Shown here piece by piece: positions 1 to 7,523 of a stretch of DNA of 58,244 nt (its first letter is position 1; the number at the start of each line of letters is the position of its first letter). The notes beneath the pieces were generated by a model, which made no database searches, was not told the origin of the DNA, and saw only the letters and a program-made list of their open reading frames with translations. The translations under genes and the position numbers were made by a program. Source of the DNA: a virus; the IMG/VR virus record IMGVR_UViG_3300025896_000032, positions 1 through 58,244 of that record, one strand, 5' to 3'.

Positions 1-122
1 ACGACCTTGCAGCCACGGTACAGCCTCAGGGCGGTACCAATGGCGACTGCTGCGCTAAATGCCTCAACGGTGATGCGCCTGCCATCACTGAGGCCCATGC
101 GGTATTTTCCGTAGGTGGCCAT
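1..122 (-). CDS. Partial (5' end) duplicate of the gene completed at 57836-58192
   Basis: The reverse strand carries the first 40 codons of a small hypothetical protein, starting with ATG at 122 and running off the left edge. The intact gene is at the other end of the window. The stop codon of the upstream gene at 124-126 lies one base before this start, so the two are translated as neighbours in one leftward operon. Confidence 0.8.
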   Translation of the reverse strand, partial: MATYGKYRMGLSDGRRITVEAFSAAVAIGTALRLYRGCKV

Positions 123-174
123 GTTAGTAACTGTTTTTACGGTCCTCTTTGGCGTCGTTCAGGGCATCCTGCTC
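1..174. repeat. Left copy of the terminal direct repeat that closes the circle
   Basis: These 174 bases match the last 174 bases of the window except at three positions (127 G/A, 144 C/T and 145 C/T). A gene start interrupted by the left edge is completed by the right edge, so the repeat most likely marks assembly of a circular or circularly permuted phage genome. The three transitions suggest that two strain variants were merged at the ends. A true biological terminal repeat would normally be identical at both ends. Confidence 0.85.
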
Positions 175-453
175 GGCCTGCCATACTTCGTACTGATTGA
201 CCGTGTACACCCCGTACTCGGCCAGATCCTCTGCGGTCATCGCACTGACGCACCACCAAGTAAATCCTTCGGCTTTGCACTTGGCTTCAAGCGCCTCGTT
301 CTGGGCGGTTATGTAGCTGTTCAGTTCTTGGCTTTGTTTTTCGTTGTTCATCTTGTTGTGGATTTGAGTGAGGACTAGGTTGGGGGCGGATCGCATTGCC
401 GCGATGCTCCTGCCCCAGTCGGATCCAGTGATGGTGTGAAATACTTCAGGCAT
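124..453 (-). CDS. Hypothetical early protein, 109 aa
   Basis: I do not recognise a family. The protein is soluble, with a glutamine- and alanine-rich helical stretch in the middle, a WW pair near residue 66 and an acidic, helical C-terminus. Its start overlaps the end of the MazG-like gene by eight bases, and its stop is one base from the next start, so it belongs to the leftward early operon. The last 16 codons recur at the right end of the window with one Asp-to-Asn change and two silent changes. Internal methionines at residues 20 and 35 are possible alternative starts. Confidence 0.65.
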   Translation of the reverse strand: MPEVFHTITGSDWGRSIAAMRSAPNLVLTQIHNKMNNEKQSQELNSYITAQNEALEAKCKAEGFTWWCVSAMTAEDLAEYGVYTVNQYEVWQAEQDALNDAKEDRKNSY

Positions 454-835
454 GTCCAGTATTTTTCTCTAAGATATTACGCTCGGTCAAAAGATCGCGC
501 TTCAGGGCTCGGCCGGCATCGAACTTCCCGGGGTAGCGCGCCCGGAGCTTTTCAATGTTGATCGTGGCAACAGCCGACAGATCAGTGTCGGTAGCTCGGC
601 AGAGCAGAGCGAGGTACCACATCACATCACCGATCTCTTCGCGAAGATTCACGATATCCAGAGGCTTCGCGTAAAAATAGTGCTTCTTCATGGCGTCGAG
701 AATCTCTCCCGACTCCGTGGCAACGCCGATTGCTCCATGGAGCAGATCCCCGTCCACATAGATCCGCATTTTTGGGATCGGGGCGGTACGGAGAGCGTGG
801 TGCTGATAATCGTCTAGCTTGGTGATTTCGTTCAT
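446..835 (-). CDS. MazG-like nucleotide pyrophosphohydrolase, 129 aa
   Basis: The protein resembles the all-alpha NTP pyrophosphatase (MazG/dUTPase-2) superfamily, which hydrolyses nucleoside triphosphates to monophosphate and pyrophosphate. The metal-binding signature is visible as E41-x2-E44 (ESGEILD) followed by E67-x2-D70 (REEIGDVMWYLA), the spacing expected for the four-helix core. Phage MazG proteins are thought to remove unwanted nucleotides or to lower host alarmone levels during infection. It is the second gene of the leftward operon and ends in an eight-base overlap with the next gene. Substrate cannot be inferred. Confidence 0.85.
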   Translation of the reverse strand: MNEITKLDDYQHHALRTAPIPKMRIYVDGDLLHGAIGVATESGEILDAMKKHYFYAKPLDIVNLREEIGDVMWYLALLCRATDTDLSAVATINIEKLRARYPGKFDAGRALKRDLLTERNILEKNTGHA

Positions 836-838
836 GGG

Positions 839-1000
839 TTAAACTTCGTGGGGGTGGCCGTGGCGGGCGGAATCGATGCGAGCAAGCTCGTCAATCTCGG
901 CATCCGTGAGGGGTTGCTCAAAAGCGAACAGCTCTTCAAGAGCCTGCTTGCGTTCTTCGTCGCTGATCGTGGTGTTGTTTTTCGTGTCGTAGTTGTGCAT
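839..1000 (-). CDS. Small acidic protein, 53 aa, first gene of the leftward operon
   Basis: I chose the ATG at 1000 because the longer reading frame would run across the divergent control region. The product is short, acidic and helical (rich in E and A around ALEELFAFEQPLTDAEIDEL) and has no recognisable domain. It ends three bases before the MazG-like start, consistent with translation coupling. Confidence 0.55.
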   Translation of the reverse strand: MHNYDTKNNTTISDEERKQALEELFAFEQPLTDAEIDELARIDSARHGHPHEV

Positions 1001-1098
1001 GACCCGACCAGTGATGGAGGGAATATTTCCAGTCACAAGCTTTTTCTCAAAGAAAAGTCTGGACAATTGCTCTAAGCAATACAGATATCCACATCGCA
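1001..1098. promoter_or_regulatory. Divergent control region between the two early operons
   Basis: This 98-base gap separates the leftward (1000) and rightward (1099) early units, so both promoters should lie here or just inside the genes. It contains a perfect inverted repeat TTGCT-CTA-AGCAA at 1067-1079, 19 bases before the rightward start, and an A/T-rich near-palindrome around 1041-1056. I cannot assign clear -35/-10 boxes. The inverted repeat could be an operator or a short mRNA hairpin; both readings are inference. Confidence 0.4.
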
Positions 1099-1503
1099 AT
1101 GGACAAACTAGCTACTAAATTACGGGAGGCACAGCTTTACGCTCATGCCTGCCACAACACCGTGTCGGGCTCAAATTTCCTTGAGCTGCACGAATTCTTC
1201 GAGGAACTCTACGGAGCCTACGAATCAGCCTACGACTCGGTCGTTGAGCGCATCATCGGACTGGGGGATGAGAAGTTGGATCTTCCCACGGTAAACATCG
1301 AAGCCGCTAAAGCAGCGGCGGAATGGCCAACCAAGAACATCGACATGATTCCATCGCTTCAGGCGCTGGAGGAGGACATCAGGGGGGTCATCGAGGAGTA
1401 CTCCAACGAGAAGTCCAAGTCGGCAGGCACCAAGAATCTTGTCGCCCAGATCGCTGACGATAGCGAGGTCCGCTCCTACAAGCTCAAGCAACTGATCAAA
1501 TGA
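1099..1503 (+). CDS. Dps-like ferritin-fold protein, 134 aa
   Basis: The N-terminal half matches the Dps ferroxidase signature. H19, H31, E35, D46 and E50 keep the E. coli Dps spacing H51-x11-H63-x3-D67-x10-D78-x3-E82, with Glu replacing one Asp, inside a context (SGSNFLELHEFFEELY ... SVVERIIGLG) typical of the family. Dps proteins assemble into 12-subunit shells that oxidise and store iron and protect DNA from peroxide. This protein is shorter than cellular Dps (about 160-170 aa), so the final helix may be reduced. It is the first gene of the rightward early operon and its stop overlaps the next start (ATGA at 1500). A non-metal-binding relative is possible. Confidence 0.7.
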   Translation: MDKLATKLREAQLYAHACHNTVSGSNFLELHEFFEELYGAYESAYDSVVERIIGLGDEKLDLPTVNIEAAKAAAEWPTKNIDMIPSLQALEEDIRGVIEEYSNEKSKSAGTKNLVAQIADDSEVRSYKLKQLIK

Positions 1504-1739
1504 AGTCACTCATCCAAAGCCTTAAGCTCATCGCGGACAGTCTGCTCCCCAAGAAAAAGACGGTCACTAAAATCGTTCTTACTTGCCAAGGAAACAGCCT
1601 GAAGGTTGAGCTTCAGTTCAAGCCCAAGTTCAACCCCAAGGACATCACGTTCGATCAAGCAGCTGCCGTAGAGGGCGTGAAGGCAATCCGGGAATTCCTC
1701 GATGAACACGCCAAAAGCCAAGACCCGAGTTCTAATTGA
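1500..1739 (+). CDS. Hypothetical early protein, 79 aa
   Basis: The ATG overlaps the stop of the Dps-like gene. The protein has a basic, hydrophobic N-terminus, a short beta-like segment and a C-terminal acidic helix. No family is recognised. Position between the Dps-like gene and the DNA-metabolism genes, with overlaps on both sides, supports it as a real member of the operon. Confidence 0.6.
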   Translation: MKSLIQSLKLIADSLLPKKKTVTKIVLTCQGNSLKVELQFKPKFNPKDITFDQAAAVEGVKAIREFLDEHAKSQDPSSN

Positions 1740-2025
1740 ATGGGAGGCATTTTCCACGGTTACTCCGTACAATCCGGAGAAGAAAACATCGCTCGTTAAG
1801 TGTGGCGGTGAAACGTGGGTTTATGCCGACAATCCAGAAGAAGCACTGAGTAAATTCAGGCAAGCACATCCAAAGGTAACATTAAAATATATCAGACATG
1901 AGCAAGAAATTGAAAGTGGGTCGCCCAAGACTGGGTCGAAGCCTAAGGGTCGTGGTGAGCGGAAGCGTGGATCCAAAAACGGCAATGGTTCTGGAGAAGA
2001 TCCGCAAAAGCCTGCCACCGGATAA
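1702..2025 (+). CDS. Hypothetical protein, 107 aa, overlapped at both ends
   Basis: The first 70 residues look protein-like, with a compact alpha/beta fold pattern (VLIEWEAFSTVTPYNP, ETWVYADNPEEALSKFRQAH). The C-terminal 35 residues become a low-complexity basic Gly/Lys/Ser tail exactly where another gene begins in a different frame. The frame overlaps the previous gene by 38 bases and the next by 128. A shorter product or a frameshift near 1900 is possible. Confidence 0.5.
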   Translation: MNTPKAKTRVLIEWEAFSTVTPYNPEKKTSLVKCGGETWVYADNPEEALSKFRQAHPKVTLKYIRHEQEIESGSPKTGSKPKGRGERKRGSKNGNGSGEDPQKPATG

Positions 2026-2083
2026 ACAGAGAATCGGCTTCGCGATGGACGCGATTGCCAATCACTACAACCAAACCGTTTAA
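1898..2083 (+). CDS. Small basic protein, possibly ribbon-helix-helix, 61 aa
   Basis: The product begins with a basic arm containing GRPRLGRS, followed by a predicted beta strand (LRVVVSGSV) and two helices (DPKTAMVLEKIRKSL and GFAMDAIANHYNQ). This order fits a ribbon-helix-helix DNA-binding fold, suggesting a small regulator or nucleic-acid-binding accessory protein. It lies just before the SSB-like gene. The assignment rests on pattern only. Confidence 0.5.
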   Translation: MSKKLKVGRPRLGRSLRVVVSGSVDPKTAMVLEKIRKSLPPDKQRIGFAMDAIANHYNQTV

Positions 2084-2095
2084 TAAATTCAGCAT

Positions 2096-2758
2096 ATGAG
2101 CCAAAATACAATTACCACTATCACTGAAATTCTCGGACAGGCGCCAGCCTCTTGGGTCAATGGATCCTTTAAGGCAGTCGTCACGAAGACCCGCGACGCG
2201 CAGGGCAAGACGCCCGGTAAAGCCACCCTTGTTGACCCAGACAATCCTGCGTCCCAGATCACGGGCTCGTTCTTTGGTGGGTACCCGACCAAGTGGGAAG
2301 GCATGATCTGCGTCTTCTCTGGTGGCGGAATGAGGCGCACGGAGTACAATAACTCCCCCCAGATCACCTTCAACGACAAGACTAGCGTTGACGTCTTCCA
2401 AGCTCGCTCTGGCGCCGGTACGGCTGGTGGTGAACCCGGCAAGCACATGCCAGTTGCCCCATCGCAGGCCGTCATCTCCGCCACCAAGGTTAACTTCGCT
2501 GATGAGATGGGGCGGATCGGCTTGATGTACATCCATGCGGTTGGTCAGGCCCGTAACGCCAGCGCGGTTATCAAGGCCCAGCATGGCATTGATATGACCG
2601 ATGCCATGTTCCAGTCCTGCGTTGCCTCGATCTTCATTGAGGCGAACAAGAATGGTCTGGCGCGGTACATCCCGCTCGATCCAATCAAGGCGCCACCGGC
2701 TACTGCTCCCGCCCCTAAGGTGGCGGATCCAGAAGCCGATGCCGGTTCACCGTTCTAA
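2096..2758 (+). CDS. Single-stranded-DNA-binding protein candidate, 220 aa
   Basis: The first 110 residues are beta-rich and glycine-rich, compatible with an OB fold. The protein ends in a Pro/Ala linker and an acidic tail finishing with SPF, similar to the acidic tips that SSB proteins use to recruit partners. It sits directly before a RecB-like nuclease and a primase-helicase, where phages often place SSB or annealing proteins. No Shine-Dalgarno site precedes the ATG. It could instead be a single-strand annealing protein of an unfamiliar family. Confidence 0.6.
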   Translation: MSQNTITTITEILGQAPASWVNGSFKAVVTKTRDAQGKTPGKATLVDPDNPASQITGSFFGGYPTKWEGMICVFSGGGMRRTEYNNSPQITFNDKTSVDVFQARSGAGTAGGEPGKHMPVAPSQAVISATKVNFADEMGRIGLMYIHAVGQARNASAVIKAQHGIDMTDAMFQSCVASIFIEANKNGLARYIPLDPIKAPPATAPAPKVADPEADAGSPF

Positions 2759-2766
2759 GGCTACCC

Positions 2767-3582
2767 GTGAGCTTCTTCTCTCAATCAGGACACTGGTACG
2801 TCAAAAGCTCCAGTGGCCAGATCGAAGCCGCGCACGACCTTGACTTGCGAAAAGCTCGCAAGGTCAGTGCTCGGCCTTCGGTAACAACAGTACTCAAGGA
2901 GCGGTCCAATCCCGCCCTTGAGACTTGGAAGCAGAACATGATCTTTGATGTCGTCATGAAAAACCCCATTCGCACGGGGGAGGACGTCGAAGCGTACAAG
3001 GGTCGCATCGCTAAATTGTCTGCCAAGCCGGCAACTGACGCCGCTGACTTTGGCACCCAACTGCACGATGCCCTAGACATGTACCCTGCGCCGTGCCAAG
3101 ACCTCAAACTTCAGCCCTACGTCAACGTGTTTGGCCCGTCCTACGAAAAGGTGGTCAAGCGCCGCGTGTGTTCCGAGATCATGCTCTGTGATGATGATAT
3201 CGGTATCGCCGGCAGGACCGACTTGATTGCTGACACCCATGAGTGGGGTCTGGCGATCATCGACTACAAGACGTCAAAGTTCAAGGGCAAGTCGGCCAAG
3301 TTCTGGGACTCCTACAAGCTTCAGTTGTCCTTCTACGCCAAAGCGTATCAGAAGGCCAATGGCTTGGCGGAAACGCCGGCAATCGTGAATTGCGGCATCA
3401 ATAGCGAGGAACCGACAGAGCCGGTATGGAAGGCATACACGAAAGTTGAACAGGAGAAGGCATATGCGGAATTTCTCGCCGTTGCCTTTCTTTGGTTCTG
3501 CACAAAGAACTACTGGCCTATGGGCGATAATCAACGTTGGATCATGCACGCACAAATCAACGGTAAGTTGATCTCTTCGTAA
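2767..3582 (+). CDS. PD-(D/E)XK exonuclease, RecB/Cas4-like, 271 aa
   Basis: The core motif is visible in the second half: GIAGRTDLIAD supplies the metal-binding Asp, IIDYKTSK is the D-x-K active site, and LQLSFYAKAYQ is the QxxxY motif of RecB-type nucleases. Such phage enzymes resect DNA ends for recombination or degrade host DNA. The start is a GTG eight bases after the stop of the SSB-like gene, and the primase-helicase follows eight bases after its stop. Together these suggest a recombination-replication module. Confidence 0.85.
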   Translation: MSFFSQSGHWYVKSSSGQIEAAHDLDLRKARKVSARPSVTTVLKERSNPALETWKQNMIFDVVMKNPIRTGEDVEAYKGRIAKLSAKPATDAADFGTQLHDALDMYPAPCQDLKLQPYVNVFGPSYEKVVKRRVCSEIMLCDDDIGIAGRTDLIADTHEWGLAIIDYKTSKFKGKSAKFWDSYKLQLSFYAKAYQKANGLAETPAIVNCGINSEEPTEPVWKAYTKVEQEKAYAEFLAVAFLWFCTKNYWPMGDNQRWIMHAQINGKLISS

Positions 3583-3590
3583 CACACAAA

Positions 3591-5426
3591 ATGGACACAG
3601 CTGAACTTAATAATGCGCTTAAGGGGCGCATGGAGGAACTTGTCTCCATGCTATTCCCTAATGCCAAGGTGCGCGGCCATACGGCTTTCCTTGGCGGTAT
3701 CGATGGAGCTGCGGGCGAAAGCCTCCAGATCCATATTTCGGGGTCTCGTATCGGTTGCTTTATCGACCATGCGAACCCCAGCGACAAGGGCGGGACTCCG
3801 CTCTTTCTTTGGTCCAAGGCCAAGAACATATCCTTCGCCGATGCGGTGAAGGAGGCCAAGGAGTGGCTCGGCGTTAAGGATGATCACGCATCAGTGCGAA
3901 AGTATCGCAACAAGACGTACGCCCAGCCCGACATCAGGGGTAAGAATATCAGGATCGTGGAGACCAATACCCCGGTCATGGAGTATCTCGTATCGGAACG
4001 TGGGATTGATCCCATTGTTTTGATTCGGAACAAGGTGGCCGACGCCTTTGAGGGTAAAACCATTGTCTTCCCGTACTTTGAGATGGGTAACGACAAGGCG
4101 GTCCATGTTAAGTACCTGAACGTCGAGCGCGATGCCGAGGGCAAGAAGAAGATGTGGTCGAGCGATGGCACCAAGCGGTGCCTCTTCGGAAAGATCGCGA
4201 TTGATGACAACGTTCGCGAGATCGTCATCACCGAAGGCGAGATCGACGCCCTGTCCTACCAGTCGGTTAGCATCCCTGCGGTCAGTTGTCCGAATGGGGT
4301 GTCCGATCAAGAGTGGATCGAGCTGGACTGGGAGTGGTTGGAGCGATTTGAGAAGGTCTATATCAGCACTGATATGGACGGCCCGGGTCGAGAAGCTGCC
4401 GAGAAGATCGCACGTCGCATTGGCCTGCATCGCACGTTCATCGTCTCCTTGCCCCACAAGGATGCCAATGACTGCCTGCGTGAGGGCTTAAGGCGCGAGG
4501 GCTTCCTTGAGTGCCTCGCCAAGGCCACTCAGATCGATCTGGAGGACATCAAGAGCGCATCGGCGTTCACCGATCAGGTCTGGGACCTGTACGACGCCAA
4601 GGCAGGCAATGCCGGCTACAGCACGCCATGGTCCGATCTGCCCTTCCGGATCCGTCCCGGTGAGTTCACCGTGGTATCGGGCTACAGTGGCCATGGCAAG
4701 ACCCAGATGCTCAATCATCTGATCGTCCACCTGACCAGTCTTGGCGCCAAGGTGTTCGACGCTTCGCTGGAGATCAAGCCAGCCAAGACCCTGCACATGA
4801 TGTCAAGGGCCGCGCTAGCCAAGCGGGCTCCCGACAACAAGCTGGAGTTGCAGGACTGCATCAACTGGATGTCTGAATCCATGTGGTTCTACGACCATGT
4901 TGGAGTAGCCAAGAAGGATCGCCTGCTGGAGGCCATGAACTATGCGCGTAAGCGTTTCGGTATTGATGTCTTCGTGATCGACTCGCTCTTCAAGTGCGGC
5001 GTCAGTGGCGAGGACTTCAATGGCCAGCGTGGGTTCATGGATGAACTTACGGCCTTCAGCAATGATACCGGCTCACACGTCATCCTCGTTGCCCATTCGC
5101 GTAAGAGCGAGAACGAGGACCGGGTGCCAACCAAGACCGACATCAGCGGGTCGCAAGACATCAACAATGCGGCTTTCAATGTGCTGATCGTGTGGCGCAA
5201 TAAGCTCAAGCAACGCCGCCGGGATGAGGCGCTCCAGAAGAACGATCCGCTCAAGGTGGCAGAGATCGATGGTTGGTACGACGGGAAGATCCGTCTCGAC
5301 AAGCAGCGGTTCGGAGAGGGCGAAGACAAGGACGTATCGACGTACTTCGACCACTTCTCGTGGCAGTTCCAATTAGCTCAACATACCAGACACGCTTACT
5401 ATGCCCAAGGCAGAGCGAGTACTTGA
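3591..5426 (+). CDS. Bifunctional primase-helicase, 611 aa
   Basis: The N-terminal half carries a TOPRIM domain (ITEGEIDAL near residue 213 and STDMDGPG near residue 259) characteristic of DnaG-type primases. The C-terminal half is a RecA-like DnaB-family helicase with a Walker A motif GYSGHGKT near residue 364, a Walker B-type VIDSLF near 462, VILVAHSRK near 497 and GSQDINNAA shortly after. It should prime and unwind the replication fork as T7 gp4 does. No CxxC zinc-binding domain is visible at the N-terminus, so template recognition may differ from T7. No DNA polymerase gene accompanies it. It overlaps the next gene by 26 bases. Confidence 0.9.
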   Translation: MDTAELNNALKGRMEELVSMLFPNAKVRGHTAFLGGIDGAAGESLQIHISGSRIGCFIDHANPSDKGGTPLFLWSKAKNISFADAVKEAKEWLGVKDDHASVRKYRNKTYAQPDIRGKNIRIVETNTPVMEYLVSERGIDPIVLIRNKVADAFEGKTIVFPYFEMGNDKAVHVKYLNVERDAEGKKKMWSSDGTKRCLFGKIAIDDNVREIVITEGEIDALSYQSVSIPAVSCPNGVSDQEWIELDWEWLERFEKVYISTDMDGPGREAAEKIARRIGLHRTFIVSLPHKDANDCLREGLRREGFLECLAKATQIDLEDIKSASAFTDQVWDLYDAKAGNAGYSTPWSDLPFRIRPGEFTVVSGYSGHGKTQMLNHLIVHLTSLGAKVFDASLEIKPAKTLHMMSRAALAKRAPDNKLELQDCINWMSESMWFYDHVGVAKKDRLLEAMNYARKRFGIDVFVIDSLFKCGVSGEDFNGQRGFMDELTAFSNDTGSHVILVAHSRKSENEDRVPTKTDISGSQDINNAAFNVLIVWRNKLKQRRRDEALQKNDPLKVAEIDGWYDGKIRLDKQRFGEGEDKDVSTYFDHFSWQFQLAQHTRHAYYAQGRAST

Positions 5427-5700
5427 ACCTATGCGGGTGCAGGACTGGGGGCGTTACGTTTTTCGCGTAACCTCCCAGTCCCGTCCTGATCATACCTATC
5501 AGGTTGATCTACTGGCTAATGGCGGAATCGGGCATTGTTCGTGCGAAAACTTTTCCATCAAACGCCAGCCGCTCATCGATGCCGGGGGAGTGCTCGGTAA
5601 TGACAATTTGCTGTGCAAGCACATCAAGACATGCCGCAGCCACTTCCTCGATCAGCTCTTATCGCGTTTATCCCAAAACGAAAACCCCCCAACACAATGA
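5401..5700 (+). CDS. SWIM-type zinc-finger protein, 99 aa
   Basis: The sequence contains the SWIM pattern C-x-C ... C-x-H: HCSCENF near residue 46 and LLCKHIKTC near residue 72. SWIM domains bind zinc and usually mediate contacts with DNA or proteins in recombination and chromatin factors. The gene overlaps the end of the primase-helicase and its stop overlaps the transglycosylase start (ATGA). A start at the second methionine (5431) is possible. The role is unknown, but the context suggests help in DNA replication or recombination. Confidence 0.65.
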   Translation: MPKAERVLEPMRVQDWGRYVFRVTSQSRPDHTYQVDLLANGGIGHCSCENFSIKRQPLIDAGGVLGNDNLLCKHIKTCRSHFLDQLLSRLSQNENPPTQ

Positions 5701-6134
5701 TCAAACGTACACTGATTAAGATGATAATCGCATTCCCCGTCATACTTCACGGGAACAATGCTCAGAACTGGCCGGCAAACACGCACATTGACGAGGGCGT
5801 CTTCCTTGAGTCCATCGCAGAGGTGGAGAATAGCGCCGGCAAGATCGGCAAGAAGGGCGAGATGACGCCATGGCAAATCATGCCCACTACATGGGCTGAG
5901 TACACCATCGAGCCCATCGAGACCGCGCCACCACAGGTACAGGCGAAGGTAGCCTTGCGTATCTTGCGCCACTTCTCGGCCATACTGACAAAGCGAGGCC
6001 TGATCCCGGCGCCGTATACCCTAGCGCTAGCTTGGAACGGTGGCCCCAACCGGAACGCATGGCCCACCTCTACCCATGCTTACGCCAAGCGTGTGCTCGC
6101 GGTGTATGACCGTCGCATGAAAGGCAATAAATGA
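5697..6134 (+). CDS. Lytic transglycosylase-like endolysin with N-terminal signal, 145 aa
   Basis: I chose the ATG at 5697, which overlaps the previous stop, because it opens with a basic-hydrophobic signal segment (MIKRTLIKMIIAFPVIL). The body resembles soluble lytic transglycosylases: a Glu-rich motif FLESIAEVENS, then KGEMTPWQIMPTTW (equivalent to the family's GLMQImPxT) and ALAWNGGPN. Such enzymes cleave the MurNAc-GlcNAc bond of peptidoglycan. The signal may send it to the periplasm or anchor it as a signal-arrest-release enzyme. It lies among replication genes, away from the holin candidates at 8563-9215. A virion-associated role is less likely because of the signal. Confidence 0.75.
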   Translation: MIKRTLIKMIIAFPVILHGNNAQNWPANTHIDEGVFLESIAEVENSAGKIGKKGEMTPWQIMPTTWAEYTIEPIETAPPQVQAKVALRILRHFSAILTKRGLIPAPYTLALAWNGGPNRNAWPTSTHAYAKRVLAVYDRRMKGNK

Positions 6135-6610
6135 GCGCCACCATTGTCGGTATCGATAACGGTGCCACGGGTACCATTGGTATCCTTAAGCCGGACTGCG
6201 TCCTGTTTTTTGACACCCCCATCAAGGAAATGCTTCAGGGCAAAGCCGGCAGGAAGGTTAAGCGGGTGGACCATAAGGAGCTGACAAGGTTGCTGTTACC
6301 CCACGTTCCCTTCATGGCGTACATTGAGCGGCCATACACCGGCCAGTTTATGAGTGCCATGCTACCCGGCCAACGGTCATTTGAGGCGGTTCTTATCGTG
6401 CTAGAGCAGCTTGGGTGCGGATTTGAGGTAATCGACTCCAAGGTGTGGCAAGAGCCCGTATTGGGCAAAATTAAGGGGTCTGCGGCCCTCAAGCAGGCAA
6501 GTGCCATGCGCGGCGCCCAGATCTACCCCCAATACGCCAGCATGATCAAGAAGCACAAGGACGCGGATGGCTTACTGATAGCCCATCACTTCTACCATAA
6601 TCATGCTTGA
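6131..6610 (+). CDS. RuvC-like Holliday-junction resolvase, 159 aa
   Basis: The fold signature is the RNase H-like resolvase family: GIDNGATG with D9 at the end of strand one, a Glu in AYIERP near residue 66, and two acidic residues in KHKDADGLLIAHH near residue 144. These form the usual four-acid metal site. It would cut branched recombination or replication intermediates so that DNA can be packaged. The start overlaps the transglycosylase stop (ATGA), and a strong hairpin follows the gene. Confidence 0.85.
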   Translation: MSATIVGIDNGATGTIGILKPDCVLFFDTPIKEMLQGKAGRKVKRVDHKELTRLLLPHVPFMAYIERPYTGQFMSAMLPGQRSFEAVLIVLEQLGCGFEVIDSKVWQEPVLGKIKGSAALKQASAMRGAQIYPQYASMIKKHKDADGLLIAHHFYHNHA

Positions 6611-6698
6611 CGCATAGCACCAGAAAGGGGCATAATGCAGCCCAGTTAAGGAAAACTGTACTATCGGTGCGGTAGTTATTCGCGAAAGACCTTACACT

Positions 6699-6737
6699 AG
6701 CCCCCCTCGTTCACCCGACGGGGGCTACTTCTTTTTG
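6699..6737. terminator. Bidirectional hairpin terminator between convergent genes
   Basis: AGCCCCC (6699-6705) pairs with GGGGGCT (6720-6726), followed by a T-rich run on the plus strand. It lies between the converging resolvase and exonuclease genes and overlaps the exonuclease stop. The preceding 88 bases (6611-6698) hold no gene that I can see. Confidence 0.8.
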
Positions 6738-7498
6738 GCCTCTAGGTAGTCAGCGAACACCCTAGGCGATATCACATAATAAGAACCGCACTCAGCGCAT
6801 TGCATCTGGTGGTGCAGCTCCCCCTTGGCGGATATCTTGGTCTTGCTCTTACGCACCTTCTCACTGGCGCACTTGACGCAGCTCCACTTGTCACGACCAG
6901 CGGCAACGCCGGCATGGGTCTTCACGTTAACGTGCTCAGAGAGTCTGGTGTAGACCTTCTCAAGGATCTTCACGTCATGCTGGCAGTACTCGACCATGTA
7001 CTTGAGGGCCTTGCGGTCGTTCTTCAGCACCACCTTCTTCCACAGGTCCAATCCGGTCTTCATCTTACCCTCGCAACCAAGGAAGGTGGCGATGTAATCC
7101 ATCTTGTTGCTGTTAAAGTAGAAGTTACGTCTAGCCCATTGCAGCGTATCAATGGTCTTGTAGCTGAAGTTGGTTTGGATCCCGTGGAAGATGCAGCGGG
7201 TCTTGAACCAAGGAAGATCGAATCGGTCGCCATTGTGGGCCACCATCTCATCAGCGGTGGAAGCGATAACCGAAAACCTCTTGAGCATGAGCCTGTCGCT
7301 CTGCTGATGGTCCCAGTTCAGGTAATAGACCTCATCCTCGTCCTCCCACTTGTAGCAGATGCAGATAACGGCCCGCTCATGGATAATCGAGTCGGAGTTA
7401 ATGAACTGCTTTGGCCCTGCCCTCCAAAAGAATCCGATGTTAGGGGAGGTCTCAATATCCCAAAACAAACGCCGGACTTTCTTGAGGGGTTTTTTCAC
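6725..7498 (-). CDS. DEDD-family 3'-5' exonuclease with C-terminal zinc ribbon, 257 aa
   Basis: The RNase H-like exonuclease motifs are clear: FWDIETSPN (D14, E16), AHNGDRFDLPW near residue 88, and YCQHDVKIL near residue 171, whose Y-x3-D spacing marks the DEDDy class. This resembles the exonuclease domain of family B polymerases, but no polymerase domain follows. Two CxxC pairs (CVKC and CAEC) near residues 208-237 form a probable zinc ribbon. It could proofread for a host polymerase, trim primers, or act in recombination. It is transcribed leftward, against the replication genes. Confidence 0.8.
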   Translation of the reverse strand: MKKPLKKVRRLFWDIETSPNIGFFWRAGPKQFINSDSIIHERAVICICYKWEDEDEVYYLNWDHQQSDRLMLKRFSVIASTADEMVAHNGDRFDLPWFKTRCIFHGIQTNFSYKTIDTLQWARRNFYFNSNKMDYIATFLGCEGKMKTGLDLWKKVVLKNDRKALKYMVEYCQHDVKILEKVYTRLSEHVNVKTHAGVAAGRDKWSCVKCASEKVRKSKTKISAKGELHHQMQCAECGSYYVISPRVFADYLEAKKK

Positions 7499-7523
7499 AC
7501 AGCTATTTTTGGATCTGAGCCAA

